Positions 16,150 through 24,444 of a stretch of 64,000 nucleotides of DNA are shown here, piece by piece. Each line of letters opens with the position of its first letter. The first letter of the stretch is position 1. Origin of the DNA: Sva-07 sp963793335. GTDB taxonomy: Bacteria; Actinomycetota; Acidimicrobiia; Acidimicrobiales; Ilumatobacteraceae. The stretch spans positions 248,001 through 312,000 of the forward strand of contig CAWBZS010000004.1 of assembly GCA_963793335.1 (NCBI GenBank). The letters run 5' to 3'. Made by a program: the position numbers and the translations under genes. A model generated the notes under the pieces. The model saw only the letters and a program-made list of their open reading frames with translations, was not told the DNA's origin and ran no database searches.

Positions 16150-17042
16150 GTGCCGAGCAGCGCCCGCAGCGCAGTGGCGAGATCGGGGTGCTGGAAGGTG
16201 AAGTCGGTGTCGGCGTCGAGCACCGTGGGGAGCACCTTCTGGCCGCTGAAGAGCAGGTTCTGTGCGAGTTCGCCGCCGAGCACGAGCTTGGGTCCGAACT
16301 TGGGGATCGGCAGGAACGTCGGCCGACCCAGCACGTCACCGAGCGTGTCGGTGAACTCGGCGTTGGTGACCGGGTTCGGTGCGGTGAGATTGACCGCACC
16401 GGTGTGGTCGGACGTGAGCAGGTGGGCGATCGCTGCCACTTCGTCGTCGATCGAGATCCAGCTCTGCCACTGCGTGCCGGATCCCATCTTGCCGCCGAGG
16501 CCGAACTTGAAGAGCGGGAGCTGCTTCTTGAGCGCCCCACCTCTGGCGGACAGCACGATGCCGGTGCGCAGATGCACCACCCGGGTGCCGGCAGCCTCTG
16601 CTGCAGCAGTGCCAGCTTCCCACTGGACACAGATGTCGGCGAGGAACCCGTCGCCGACGGCTGACGCCTCGTTGAGCTCTTCATCGCCACGTGCGCCGTA
16701 GATGCCGATCGCCGAGCCGGACAGCAGCACCGTCGGGCCGTTGCTGGCACCGGCGATGGCTTCGGAGATCAAGGTGGTGCTCTTCGTGCGGCTCTCCAAC
16801 AGCTCCCGCTTGTAGGCATCGGTCCAGCGCTTGTCGCCGATCCCGGCGCCTGCGAGATGGACGACGGCGTCGACGTCGTCGAGTGCTCCGTCGTCGATGC
16901 GAAGATCGGCCGGCGACCACATGATGTCGGTGCCGGACGGGTTGCTCCGAACGACTCGGATCACCTCGTGGCCGAGTGACTCGAGGTGGGGCTTCAGGGC
17001 CGACCCGATGAGGCCGGTCGATCCGGTGATGGCAACGCGCAT
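16146..17042 (-). CDS. NAD(P)-dependent epimerase, TIGR01777 (YfcH/SulA) family
   Basis: A 298-residue extended SDR. The nucleotide-binding motif ITGSTGLIGSAL is at residues 5-16, HLAGAGIGDKRWTDAYKREL and SGSAIGIYGARGDEEL are family signatures, and the C-terminal DUF1731-type part (LGDVLGRPTFLPIPKFGPKL) is present. In cyanobacteria and plants the family affects cell division, but its reaction is unknown. The start ATG 17042 lies 5 nt after TACGCT (minus strand 17048-17053). It is first in an operon with the amine oxidase and SRPBCC genes. Confidence 0.85.
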   Translation of the reverse strand: MRVAITGSTGLIGSALKPHLESLGHEVIRVVRSNPSGTDIMWSPADLRIDDGALDDVDAVVHLAGAGIGDKRWTDAYKRELLESRTKSTTLISEAIAGASNGPTVLLSGSAIGIYGARGDEELNEASAVGDGFLADICVQWEAGTAAAEAAGTRVVHLRTGIVLSARGGALKKQLPLFKFGLGGKMGSGTQWQSWISIDDEVAAIAHLLTSDHTGAVNLTAPNPVTNAEFTDTLGDVLGRPTFLPIPKFGPKLVLGGELAQNLLFSGQKVLPTVLDADTDFTFQHPDLATALRALLGT

Positions 17043-17047
17043 GGAGG

Positions 17048-17053
17048 AGCGTA
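17048..17053 (-). promoter_or_regulatory. Leaderless -10 box of TIGR01777 operon
   Basis: TACGCT on the minus strand, 5 nt before the ATG at 17042. Assigned by position. Confidence 0.55.
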
Positions 17054-17098
17054 GGAGCGATCGGTGTGATCAGCGCGACCCTGCCTCAAGCTCCGCCC

Positions 17099-17758
17099 TC
17101 AGGTGGACTCGGAGACGATCTGTTCGAGGAGTTCCTCGTCGACGGCGCCGGCGACGAGCTCGGTGGAACCGTCGGTGTTGACGATCACCAGTGCCGGCTG
17201 GAATGCCACACCGAATCGGTCGAAGACGTCGCCGGGATCATCGCTGATCTGGGGGAACGTCAACCCGTGGCGATCGACGAAGTCTTGGAAGGAGTCGTCG
17301 CTGCCAGTCCAGGCGACACCGACGAAGTTGACCTGGCCTGCGAACTGTGCTGCTGCCTCCTCGACCGAGGGGGCTTCACGGTTGCAGATGCTTCAAGTGG
17401 GCGCCCAGAACCAGAACGCCGTGGGCAGATCGGCGACGGCGGCGCCATCGAAGGTTCCGCCGCCGACGAGTGGAGCAGTGAACTGCAGGATCTCGGGCAC
17501 TGCGACGGGGTCGGTCGGTGTCGGCGCGTCCTCGCCGCCGGTCGTGGGGGCCGGTGCCGTGGTGCCATCGGTGGTTGCGGCGCCGCTGTCGGGCGCTGCG
17601 GTGGCGGGGGGAGCGGTCGTTTCAGCGCTGTCGGGCAGCAGGGCAGACGTGGTCGCGGTGGCGGCATCGTCGGTGTCGCCCGAACCACAGGCGGCGAGGA
17701 CCAGGGCCAGCGCAGCAGCGGCTGCAGCGAATCGTCGTTGTCTCGACAGCGGTGTCAC
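17099..17758 (-). CDS. Putative selenocysteine-containing TlpA-like thioredoxin lipoprotein
   Basis: Read through one in-frame TGA (17393-17395) this gene encodes 219 residues. Residues 1-24 are a lipoprotein signal (RRF, a hydrophobic core, lipobox LVLAAC with C24), then comes a Thr/Ala/Pro-rich tether to about 100, then a thioredoxin-fold domain. The domain has FWFWAPT directly followed by TGA (residue 122), then SICNREAPSVEEA, QVNFVGVAWTG, the cis-proline region FGVAFQPALVIVN, and ends at TGA 17099-17101. The TGA falls on the first Cys of the CxxC active site, giving UxxC. All conserved elements after it are intact. It would be an exported thiol-disulfide or selenol reductase anchored in the membrane. 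GTG 17758 follows TAGCGT by 7 nt. The alternative is a recent nonsense mutation of TGC/TGT or a base-call error; the SECIS-like hairpin argues against that. Confidence 0.75.
17355..17374 (-). promoter_or_regulatory. Candidate bacterial SECIS hairpin of the TlpA-like gene
   Basis: In the mRNA, GCCCCCTC pairs with GAGGAGGC (7 of 8 pairs) around a GGTC loop. The loop begins 27 nt after the UGA and starts with GG. This fits the published bacterial SECIS model (apical loop about 16-37 nt after UGA with a G in its first two positions). The hairpin is seen directly; SelB binding is inferred. Confidence 0.55.
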
Positions 17759-17765
17759 CTCGGTG

Positions 17766-17771
17766 ACGCTA
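17766..17771 (-). promoter_or_regulatory. Leaderless -10 box of the Sec-TlpA gene
   Basis: TAGCGT on the minus strand, 7 nt before the GTG at 17758. It fixes the start and shows that the UGA-containing gene has an intact promoter. Confidence 0.6.
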
Positions 17772-17869
17772 ACGAACGCCGCGACCCGACGTGCATCGAC
17801 CAAGCGGAGTTTCCCGAACGTTCCCGATCGTCACTGGTCACATCGAGTCGGGCGTGGCCCGGCAGTTCG

Positions 17870-17875
17870 TAGGCT
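17870..17875 (+). promoter_or_regulatory. Probable -10 box of the anchored protein gene
   Basis: TAGGCT, 9 nt before the ATG at 17885. Assigned by position; the spacing is at the long end of the series here. Confidence 0.45.
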
Positions 17876-17884
17876 CGACTCCCG

Positions 17885-18319
17885 ATGAAGACGCGCACGC
17901 TGTTGTTGCTCTCGGTCGCATCCGCACTGGCGATCCTGCTGGCCGGTGGCGTCTTTCTCCTGCAGCTGTCGAACGAGACGGCGACGGTGGACGAAGCCGT
18001 GACGGGGGAACTCGTCGAGGTCGGTGACGTCGAGGTGACCGTCGCCTCGTACAGCGAGCGCGACGATGGCGCGGCGAGCGTGCTGATCGACATCGGCGGG
18101 GTCGACGACAACGACGGCATCGACAGCTTTCGGCTGATCACCGGTGGGGAGCCGCTGGTTCCCGTCCGTGCCCCCGCCGACGGACGGTGCAACGAGATCA
18201 CCGTTGCCGTGCAGCGATGTCAGCTCGACTTCGACCTCAGCGCCACCGACGCCCCCAATCGGGTGTTGCTGCTGCGCCGCGGCGACGAGCAGATTCGCTG
18301 GGATCTCACCGATCGCTGA
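17885..18319 (+). CDS. Membrane-anchored small protein of unknown function
   Basis: A 144-residue protein with an N-terminal membrane anchor or uncleaved signal (TLLLLSVASALAILLAGGVF, about residues 5-24) and an extracytoplasmic beta-rich domain (VEVTVASYSERDDGAASVLI, FRLITGGEPLVPVRAP, then NEITVAVQRCQLDFDLSA). Two cysteines (in DGRCNEITV and QRCQL) could form a disulfide. I do not recognise the family. It is divergent from the thioredoxin-like lipoprotein gene and directly upstream of lpd. A link to the exported redox protein through that disulfide is speculative. Confidence 0.6.
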   Translation: MKTRTLLLLSVASALAILLAGGVFLLQLSNETATVDEAVTGELVEVGDVEVTVASYSERDDGAASVLIDIGGVDDNDGIDSFRLITGGEPLVPVRAPADGRCNEITVAVQRCQLDFDLSATDAPNRVLLLRRGDEQIRWDLTDR

Positions 18320-18363
18320 TCGGTGTCCTGACCTGCCCCGATGACGACTGTCGTTGCGGCCGC

Positions 18364-18369
18364 TACGGT
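18364..18369 (+). promoter_or_regulatory. Leaderless -10 box of lpd
   Basis: TACGGT, 8 nt before the ATG at 18378. Assigned by position. Confidence 0.55.
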
Positions 18370-18377
18370 TGACGCCG

Positions 18378-19781
18378 ATGAGTGACCATTTCGACCTCGT
18401 GGTGATCGGTGGCGGACCCGGCGGCTACTCCGCAGCGCTGTATGGAGCCTCTGCAGGGCTGCAGGTTGCGCTCGTGGAGCAAGATGCGCTCGGTGGGACG
18501 TGTCTGAACCGCGGTTGCATCCCGGCCAAGGCGTTCCTGGAGACCGCGGCGGTGAAGCGTCACGTCGACCATTCGAGCGATTTCGGCATCGAGTCCGGCG
18601 GAACGGCGAAGGTCGACTTCGCCCGCACGCAGGAGCGCAAGCAGGGCATCGTCAACAACCTGGTCAAGGGCATCGGCGCGATGTGCAAGGGCCGCAAGGT
18701 CGAGGTGTTCAACGGCACCGGTTCGCTCGGCGCCGACCGTGCGGTCACCGTGTCGATGGCCGACGGTTCCAGCGCGACGATCACCGGCGACGCCGTGATG
18801 CTCGCCGCGGGTTCGGTGCCCCGCCTGATTCCGAACTTCGAACGTGGCGGGCCGATCATGACCAGCGACGAAGTGCTCGACCTCGACACCGTGCCGCCGC
18901 GCGTCGCGGTGATCGGTGGCGGCGCGATCGGCTGCGAGTTCGCCTCGACCTTCGCCGACCTCGGCAGCGAGGTGACCATTCTCGAGGGCCTGCCGAAGAT
19001 CCTGCCGGGCCTCGACGCCGACCTGGCGAAAGTGGTCGAGAAGTCGTTCAAGAAGAAGAAGATCGCCATTCGGACCGGCGTGATGGTCAACGGCCATACA
19101 CCGAATGCATTCGGCGGCACCACGGTGTCGTTCGGCGAAGGCGAGTCGGTCGAGGTCGACGCCGTCGTCGTGTCGGTCGGACGTCGCCCCTATGCCGACG
19201 AACTGGGCCTCGACGGCACTGCGGTCAAGGTCGATGAGCGAGGGTTCGTCGAGGTCGACGAGTACTGCCGAACCGGCGAAGCCGACGTGTACGCCGTCGG
19301 CGACCTGATCGCCACCCCGCAGCTCGCCCATGTGGCGTACGCAGAAGCGATCCTGGTGGTCAAGCAAGTGCTCGGCGAGTCGCCGATGCCCGTGATGTAC
19401 GACCGGGTCCCCTGGGCGATCTACTGCCATCCCGAGGTGGCGTGGGCCGGGCCCGACGAAGCGATGGCCAAGGCGGCGGGCCACGACGTCGTGGTCGCCA
19501 AGCATCCGTTCAAGTTCAACAGCCGGGCCATGATCCTCGGCGAGACCGAGGGCCTCGTGAAGATCATCGCCAAGAAGCGCCCCGACGGCTCCGCGGGCCA
19601 GGTGCTCGGGGTGCACATGGTGGGACCATGGGTGACCGAACAGCTCAGCGGCGGGTATCTCGCCGTGAACTGGGAAGCATCCGTCGACGAGATCGCCGAG
19701 TTCCTCCAGCCCCACCCGAGCCTCTCGGAGTTGTTCGGTGAGACCGTCATGTCACTCACCGGCCGCAACTTCAACGGCTAG
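18378..19781 (+). CDS. lpdA: Dihydrolipoyl dehydrogenase (E3)
   Basis: Reoxidises dihydrolipoyl groups of 2-oxoacid dehydrogenase complexes with NAD+. The 467 residues carry the FAD motif VVIGGGPGGYSAAL (8-21), the redox-active disulfide GGTCLNRGCIP (C42, C47), the NAD motif VAVIGGGAIGCEFAS, the second FAD motif DVYAVGDLIATPQLAHVAYAE, and the C-terminal His-Glu pair (FLQPHPSLSELFGE) of the active site. ATG 18378 (MSDHFDLVVIGGG) follows TACGGT by 8 nt, supporting it over a longer reading from 18354. It heads the lpd-sucB-lipBA run. Confidence 0.95.
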   Translation: MSDHFDLVVIGGGPGGYSAALYGASAGLQVALVEQDALGGTCLNRGCIPAKAFLETAAVKRHVDHSSDFGIESGGTAKVDFARTQERKQGIVNNLVKGIGAMCKGRKVEVFNGTGSLGADRAVTVSMADGSSATITGDAVMLAAGSVPRLIPNFERGGPIMTSDEVLDLDTVPPRVAVIGGGAIGCEFASTFADLGSEVTILEGLPKILPGLDADLAKVVEKSFKKKKIAIRTGVMVNGHTPNAFGGTTVSFGEGESVEVDAVVVSVGRRPYADELGLDGTAVKVDERGFVEVDEYCRTGEADVYAVGDLIATPQLAHVAYAEAILVVKQVLGESPMPVMYDRVPWAIYCHPEVAWAGPDEAMAKAAGHDVVVAKHPFKFNSRAMILGETEGLVKIIAKKRPDGSAGQVLGVHMVGPWVTEQLSGGYLAVNWEASVDEIAEFLQPHPSLSELFGETVMSLTGRNFNG

Positions 19782-19846
19782 ACATCAACCGACCCGACCC
19801 CGACACGACCCCACCCCGGCACCACCCAGATCGAGGACCCACTCCC

Positions 19847-21277
19847 ATGGCAGACGTCACGCTCCCACAGCTCGGTGAAACCGTCACCGAAGGCACGATC
19901 ACCCAATGGTTCAAGAACGTCGGGGACTCCGTCGCGGCCGACGAACCGTTGTTCGAGGTGTCGACCGACAAAGTCGACACCGAGGTGCCCTCGCCCGTCT
20001 CGGGTGTGCTCACCGAGATCCGCGTGCAAGAAGGCGACACGGTCGATGTCGGCACCGTGATCGCGGTGGTCGGCGATGCCGACGGCGCCGCAGCGTCGGC
20101 ACCCGCCGCCGAACCGGCACCTGCCCCTGCAGCACCGGAACCCGAGCCCGAGCCGGCCGCAGCCCCTGCGGCGCCCGCTCCGGCACCGAGCACCCCGGCG
20201 CCGCCTCCGCCACCACCAGTGCCTGCAGCCCCGGCTCCTGCACCGGCTGCGGCCGAGCCGCAGACCGCACAGGCGGGCGACAATCGCCTGTTGTCGCCGG
20301 TCGTGCGCCGGCTCGTCAACGAGCACGGCCTCGAACCCGACTCGATTCCGGGTACCGGGCCCGGCGGGCGAATCACTCGCGACGATGTGCTCAACCACAT
20401 CGATGCAACTGGGGCAACCCGCCAGGATCCTGCTGCGGCCAGTGCGCCCGCTGCACCAGCGCCGGCTGCACCAGCGGCCGCTGCACCTGCACCGGCTGCA
20501 CCAGCGCCGGCGCCGGCTGCCGCGCCGCGACCCGCCCCCGCAGCACCGTCGGTGCGAGCCGGCGAGCGTGACACCACGGTGCCGCTGTCGAAGATTCGGC
20601 GATTGACCGGCGATCACATGGTGATGAGCAAGGCCACCAGCCCCCACGCGTTCAGTGTGGTCGAGGTCGACTTCGCCAATGTCGACGTCGTGCGCAACAA
20701 GGTCAAGAGCGACTGGAAGGCCACCCACGGCTTCAGCCTCACCTACTTGCCGTTCATCGCGCGGGCGGTGATCGACGGGCTCAGCGAGTTCCCGCACCTC
20801 AACGCCAGCGTGGGCGACACCGAACTGGTGGTGCACAACTTCGTCGATCTCGGCATCGCCGTCGACCTCGACTACGAGGGTCTGCTCGCTCCGGTCGTCC
20901 GTGACGCAGAAACCAAGCGCCTCGCAGCGATCGCTTCGGAGATCTCCGATCTTGCGGATCGGGCTCGCAATCGCAAGCTGACCCCCGACGAGATCTCCGG
21001 CGGCACCTTCACGCTGAGCAACAACGGCTCGGCCGGTTCGGTCCTCACGATGCCGATCATCAACCAGCCGCAGGTGGGCATCATCTCCACCGACGCCATC
21101 GTGCGCAAGCCGGTGGTCACCACCGGACCCGACGGCGGTGAAGCGATCGCCATCCATCCTGTTGGGAACCTTGCGATGAGCTGGGATCACCGGGCCTTCG
21201 ACGGGGCGTACGCCGCTCGCTTCCTCGCGAGGGTCAAGCAGATCCTCGAGACGAAGGATTGGAGCACCGAGCTCTGA
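19847..21277 (+). CDS. sucB: 2-oxoacid dehydrogenase E2, dihydrolipoyl succinyltransferase type
   Basis: Core acyltransferase of a 2-oxoglutarate (or mixed pyruvate/2-oxoglutarate) dehydrogenase complex. The 476 residues hold one lipoyl domain (1-80, lipoylated K42 in STDKVDTEVPSP), a long Ala/Pro linker, the E3-binding domain (RLLSPVVRRLVNEHGLEPDS, about 143-180), a second Ala/Pro linker, and the catalytic domain ending in SWDHRAFDGAYAARFL with His448 and Asp452. A Shine-Dalgarno-like GAGGA lies 9 nt before ATG 19847. It is downstream of lpd and upstream of the lipoate fusion gene, so E2, E3 and the cofactor enzymes are encoded together. Which E1 it serves cannot be told; aceE is 9.7 kb away. 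Confidence 0.92.
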   Translation: MADVTLPQLGETVTEGTITQWFKNVGDSVAADEPLFEVSTDKVDTEVPSPVSGVLTEIRVQEGDTVDVGTVIAVVGDADGAAASAPAAEPAPAPAAPEPEPEPAAAPAAPAPAPSTPAPPPPPPVPAAPAPAPAAAEPQTAQAGDNRLLSPVVRRLVNEHGLEPDSIPGTGPGGRITRDDVLNHIDATGATRQDPAAASAPAAPAPAAPAAAAPAPAAPAPAPAAAPRPAPAAPSVRAGERDTTVPLSKIRRLTGDHMVMSKATSPHAFSVVEVDFANVDVVRNKVKSDWKATHGFSLTYLPFIARAVIDGLSEFPHLNASVGDTELVVHNFVDLGIAVDLDYEGLLAPVVRDAETKRLAAIASEISDLADRARNRKLTPDEISGGTFTLSNNGSAGSVLTMPIINQPQVGIISTDAIVRKPVVTTGPDGGEAIAIHPVGNLAMSWDHRAFDGAYAARFLARVKQILETKDWSTEL

Positions 21278-21302
21278 GCCGCGTGCTCAGCCCGGAGTCG
21301 TC

Positions 21303-23009
21303 GTGACCGATCCGCTGCGCGTCCGCTGGTTGGGCAGGGTGCCCTACCGCGAGGCGCTGGCGGTGCAGGGCTCGTTGTTCGAACACGGCCGCGGGCAGCA
21401 CCTGTTGTTGCTCGAGCATCCGCACGTGTTCACCCACGGCAGGCGCACCGACCTCGAGACCAACCTGCGGTGTGAGCCCGCCGCGGTGGGTGCCGAACTC
21501 GTTGCGGTGAAGCGCGGCGGCGACATCACCTATCACGGTCCCGGTCAACTCGTTGGCTACCCGATCGTCAACGTGGACAACCCCCTCGGCGCTGCTGGCC
21601 ACGTCGACGGCGTCGAGGGCCTCGTGATCGATGTGCTTGCAGCACTCGGTCTGCCCAACGCGGGACGGTTGCCCGGGTTCGCCGGTGTGTGGCTCGACGT
21701 CGACCACGCCGATCCATCGGTGCTGCCCCGCAAGATCTGTGCTGTCGGCGTGCGCCTCGCGAACGGTCGTACGATGCATGGGTTCGCACTGAACGTCGCC
21801 ACCGACATGGCCTACCTTCGCGAGCACATCGTGCCGTGCGGCATCGACGACAAGCCGGTCACCTCCCTGGTCGAAGAGGGCATCGATGTGTCGATGCACC
21901 AGGTGGTCGACGTGGTCGCCCGCCTGGCGGCCGAGCGGTGGGCGGGTGGCAACATCGAGCGTCAGGATGTTGCGTGGAAGCACGCTGCGGACGGTCGCGA
22001 CCTCTCGGCGTTCTCGCGCGGTGAGGGCCCTGGGGAGCAGGTCAAGCTGGTGTCCGACCGGGCCGCCGCCCGACTGCAGGCGGCAGGGGTCACCGAGGGA
22101 CTGTCGATCGAGACTCGCAAACCCGAGTGGTTGCGCCCGAAGGTCGCCCTGGGCTCCGAGGTGATGTCGCTGAAGAAGACGGTGCGCGACCTCGACCTCG
22201 TCACCGTGTGCGAGGACGCAGGCTGCCCCAATCTGTCGGAGTGCTGGTCGGATGGCACGGCCACGTTCATGGTGCTCGGCGAGCGCTGCACTCGTGCCTG
22301 CGGGTTCTGCCTGGTCGACACGAGCAAGCCACTCGCGCCCGCCGCTGACGAGCCCGACCGCGTCGCCACCGCGATCGAGCGGATGGAACTCGACCACGCG
22401 GTTCTCACGATGGTAGCCCGCGACGATCTCGCCGATGGCGGGATGGCGCACGTCGCCGCATGCGTCGAAGCGATCCGGCTGCGGAGGTCGCGCACGCGTG
22501 TGGAAACGCTGATCTCCGATGCCAAAGGCGATGATGCTTCGCTCGACCTGCTGTTGGCGGTTCGGCCCGACGTGCTCAACCACAACATCGAGACCGTGGC
22601 TCGGTTGCATCGGGCAGTGCGTCCCTCTGCGGGATACGCCCGTTCCTTCAGCGTGCTGGCTCGGGCCAAGGCTGCTGGACTCACGACCAAGACCGGGTTC
22701 ATGGTGGGGCTCGGTGAGACCGACGACGAGATCGCGGGCCTGCTGGCCGATCTCGCCGACCTCGGGGTCGACATCGTCACGATCGGCCAGTACCTCCGAC
22801 CCACGTCGCACCACCTGCCGATTGCCCGCTACGCGGACCCAGCGGAGTTCGTCGGGTGGAAACACTTCGGCGAATCGTTGGGGATCGGACACGTCGAGGC
22901 GAGCCCCCTCACACGATCGAGCTACCACGCCAAGGGAGCTGCCGAATCGGTGGCAACACCGGTCGCCGTGGGGCGGTCGGTGGGTTCGCGTGGCACGCCG
23001 CTGACGTGA
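21303..23009 (+). CDS. lipBA: LipB-LipA fusion: octanoyltransferase plus lipoyl synthase
   Basis: One 568-residue polypeptide carries both steps of lipoate assembly on carrier domains. Residues 1 to about 215 are LipB (RGGDITYHGPGQLVGYP at 71-87, Lys144 in PRKICAVGV, catalytic Cys179 in HIVPCG), which transfers octanoate from ACP to the lipoyl domain. From about 275 on is LipA, a radical SAM enzyme that inserts sulfur: auxiliary-cluster cysteines C303/C308/C314 (CEDAGCPNLSEC), radical SAM cysteines C329/C333/C336 (CTRACGFC) and the terminal RSSYHA (538-543) that gives the serine ligand. All key residues of both halves are present, so both should be active. GGAG precedes GTG 21303 by 5 nt. It follows sucB by 25 nt. 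The fusion is unusual, because lipB and lipA are normally separate genes. Confidence 0.93.
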   Translation: MTDPLRVRWLGRVPYREALAVQGSLFEHGRGQHLLLLEHPHVFTHGRRTDLETNLRCEPAAVGAELVAVKRGGDITYHGPGQLVGYPIVNVDNPLGAAGHVDGVEGLVIDVLAALGLPNAGRLPGFAGVWLDVDHADPSVLPRKICAVGVRLANGRTMHGFALNVATDMAYLREHIVPCGIDDKPVTSLVEEGIDVSMHQVVDVVARLAAERWAGGNIERQDVAWKHAADGRDLSAFSRGEGPGEQVKLVSDRAAARLQAAGVTEGLSIETRKPEWLRPKVALGSEVMSLKKTVRDLDLVTVCEDAGCPNLSECWSDGTATFMVLGERCTRACGFCLVDTSKPLAPAADEPDRVATAIERMELDHAVLTMVARDDLADGGMAHVAACVEAIRLRRSRTRVETLISDAKGDDASLDLLLAVRPDVLNHNIETVARLHRAVRPSAGYARSFSVLARAKAAGLTTKTGFMVGLGETDDEIAGLLADLADLGVDIVTIGQYLRPTSHHLPIARYADPAEFVGWKHFGESLGIGHVEASPLTRSSYHAKGAAESVATPVAVGRSVGSRGTPLT

Positions 23010-23036
23010 GCCGCTGGTCGACGTGAGCCGCTGGTC
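23003..23036 (+). repeat. 17-bp tandem duplication at the lipBA/SWIM gene junction
   Basis: GACGTGAGCCGCTGGTC occurs twice in direct succession (23003-23019 and 23020-23036). The first copy holds the TGA stop of lipBA and the second the GTG start of the SWIM gene. With one copy the two genes would overlap as GTGA, like other pairs here. Confidence 0.85.
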
Positions 23037-24444
23037 GCCTGAGCAGGTGGCGGCCGCAGCGCCGTCGCCCGCAGCGTTGTCGGCATCGCGGCCGCTGACC
23101 ACCACGGCCATGTGGGGTGGCCTCGGCGCCGATGATCGTGCGGTGTGGGGGTCGTGTCGGAGCAGCGGCGCCGAGCCGTACGACACCATGGTCGACCATG
23201 TCGGCGTGGTGTTCGGGTGTACCTGCCCCAGCCGTCGACGTCCGTGCAAACACGCGCTGGCGCTGGCGATGCTGTGGAGCAACGGCGACGTCGTCGAATC
23301 AGATGCTCGCCCCGAGGCGGTGGAGCGGTGGTTGTCACGAGGCGTCGAGCCGCCCCGGCCGGCGAAGGTCGAGCCCGGGAGCGAGGCTCCCGCTGATCCG
23401 GACGTCGGCTCCGGCGCCGACACGACCGGAACCGTCAGTGGAGAGTCCGACATCGAGCCCGCGCCCGACCCCGCGCCCGAGCCCCCGCAGGATCGTGACC
23501 GGGGGCGCGACGAGCGCGTCGAACGAATGCACGCGGGCCTGACCGAGTTGGATCGGTGGCTCGACGATCGCATCCGCACCGGGCTCGCCGATCCGTCGCT
23601 GGCCGAGTACGCCACCTGGGATCAGCTCGCCGCCCGGCTCGTCGACTCGCAGGCGGGCAGTCTCGCCAACCGGGTTCGTCGCCTCGCCGGGCTCGTGGGT
23701 GCTTCCCCGAACTGGCACAGCGACGTGCTCGGCGAACTCGGATTGCTCCATCTGCTGTCACAGGCGGGTCGGCGACTCGGCTCGCTGCCGGGCCCATTGG
23801 CCGACGCAGTGGCGACCACGGTCGGCTGGCAGGTGCGACAGGCCGACGTCCTCGGTGGAGTCCCCGACACCGACACGTGGGTGGTCGCTGGCCGCAGCGA
23901 CACCCGAGAGGATCGCATCGAGGTCCGTCGAGTCTGGCTGCGCGGCGAGACCTCGGGACGATGGGCGATGGTGCTGTCGTTCGCTGCATACCGTCAGAGC
24001 CTCGACACGTCCCTCGAGGTCGGGACATCGCTCGGCGCCGACCTGCACCGATACCCGGGGCCGGCGCTGCGAGCGTTGGTCGGCGCACGACACGGCGAGG
24101 TCGGGCATCGGGCTGCGCCCCCGTCGACCGACGTCGCTGGATCGTGCGATCAGGTCGGGGCGATGCTCGCGCTCGAGCCGTGGCTCGATCGGGTGCCGTT
24201 CACCGTGACCGCATCGGTGGCGGTCGACGGGAAACGGTTCGCACTCACCGACGCGACCGGCAGCCTGCGACTGATCGCGCAGGGACGGCCGCTCGCCACG
24301 TTGCTCGCCGTCGCCGGCGGCGACTCGGCGGTCGTGACGTGCGAGTGGACACCGCACGGGGTGGTGCCGCTGTCGATCCATCTGCCCGATCGGACGCTCG
24401 ACATCGGGCCACGCGCCGACCGTTCGTTCGTGAGTGCGGCATGA
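23023..24444 (+). CDS. SWIM zinc finger protein of a MoxR/VWA system
   Basis: A 473-residue protein with an N-terminal SWIM zinc finger: FGCTCPSRRRPCKHALALA (about residues 64-82) gives the CxC...CxH ligand set. An Asp/Pro-rich linker (about 115-160) follows, and then a long helical and beta region (AEYATWDQLAARLVDSQAGS; ESLDTSLEVG-like stretch) with no enzyme motif that I recognise. SWIM fingers mediate DNA or protein contacts. Proteins of this layout are usually encoded with DUF5691, MoxR, DUF5682 and VWA genes, as here. The start GTG 23023 is in the second copy of a 17-bp duplication. Its stop overlaps the DUF5691 start (ATGA, 24441-24444). Confidence 0.8.
   Translation: MSRWSPEQVAAAAPSPAALSASRPLTTTAMWGGLGADDRAVWGSCRSSGAEPYDTMVDHVGVVFGCTCPSRRRPCKHALALAMLWSNGDVVESDARPEAVERWLSRGVEPPRPAKVEPGSEAPADPDVGSGADTTGTVSGESDIEPAPDPAPEPPQDRDRGRDERVERMHAGLTELDRWLDDRIRTGLADPSLAEYATWDQLAARLVDSQAGSLANRVRRLAGLVGASPNWHSDVLGELGLLHLLSQAGRRLGSLPGPLADAVATTVGWQVRQADVLGGVPDTDTWVVAGRSDTREDRIEVRRVWLRGETSGRWAMVLSFAAYRQSLDTSLEVGTSLGADLHRYPGPALRALVGARHGEVGHRAAPPSTDVAGSCDQVGAMLALEPWLDRVPFTVTASVAVDGKRFALTDATGSLRLIAQGRPLATLLAVAGGDSAVVTCEWTPHGVVPLSIHLPDRTLDIGPRADRSFVSAA

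Noticed and set aside
17393..17395. TGA of the TlpA-like gene as a plain stop with two genes
   Set aside because: The downstream part has no start codon context of its own, and the upstream part would end one residue before the active site. The whole is one thioredoxin domain.
21234..23615. 793-codon open frame on the minus strand over lipBA
   Set aside because: It is antisense to an operon with intact catalytic motifs; the translation is Arg/His/Gly-rich without domain patterns. Open antisense frames are common in GC-rich DNA.
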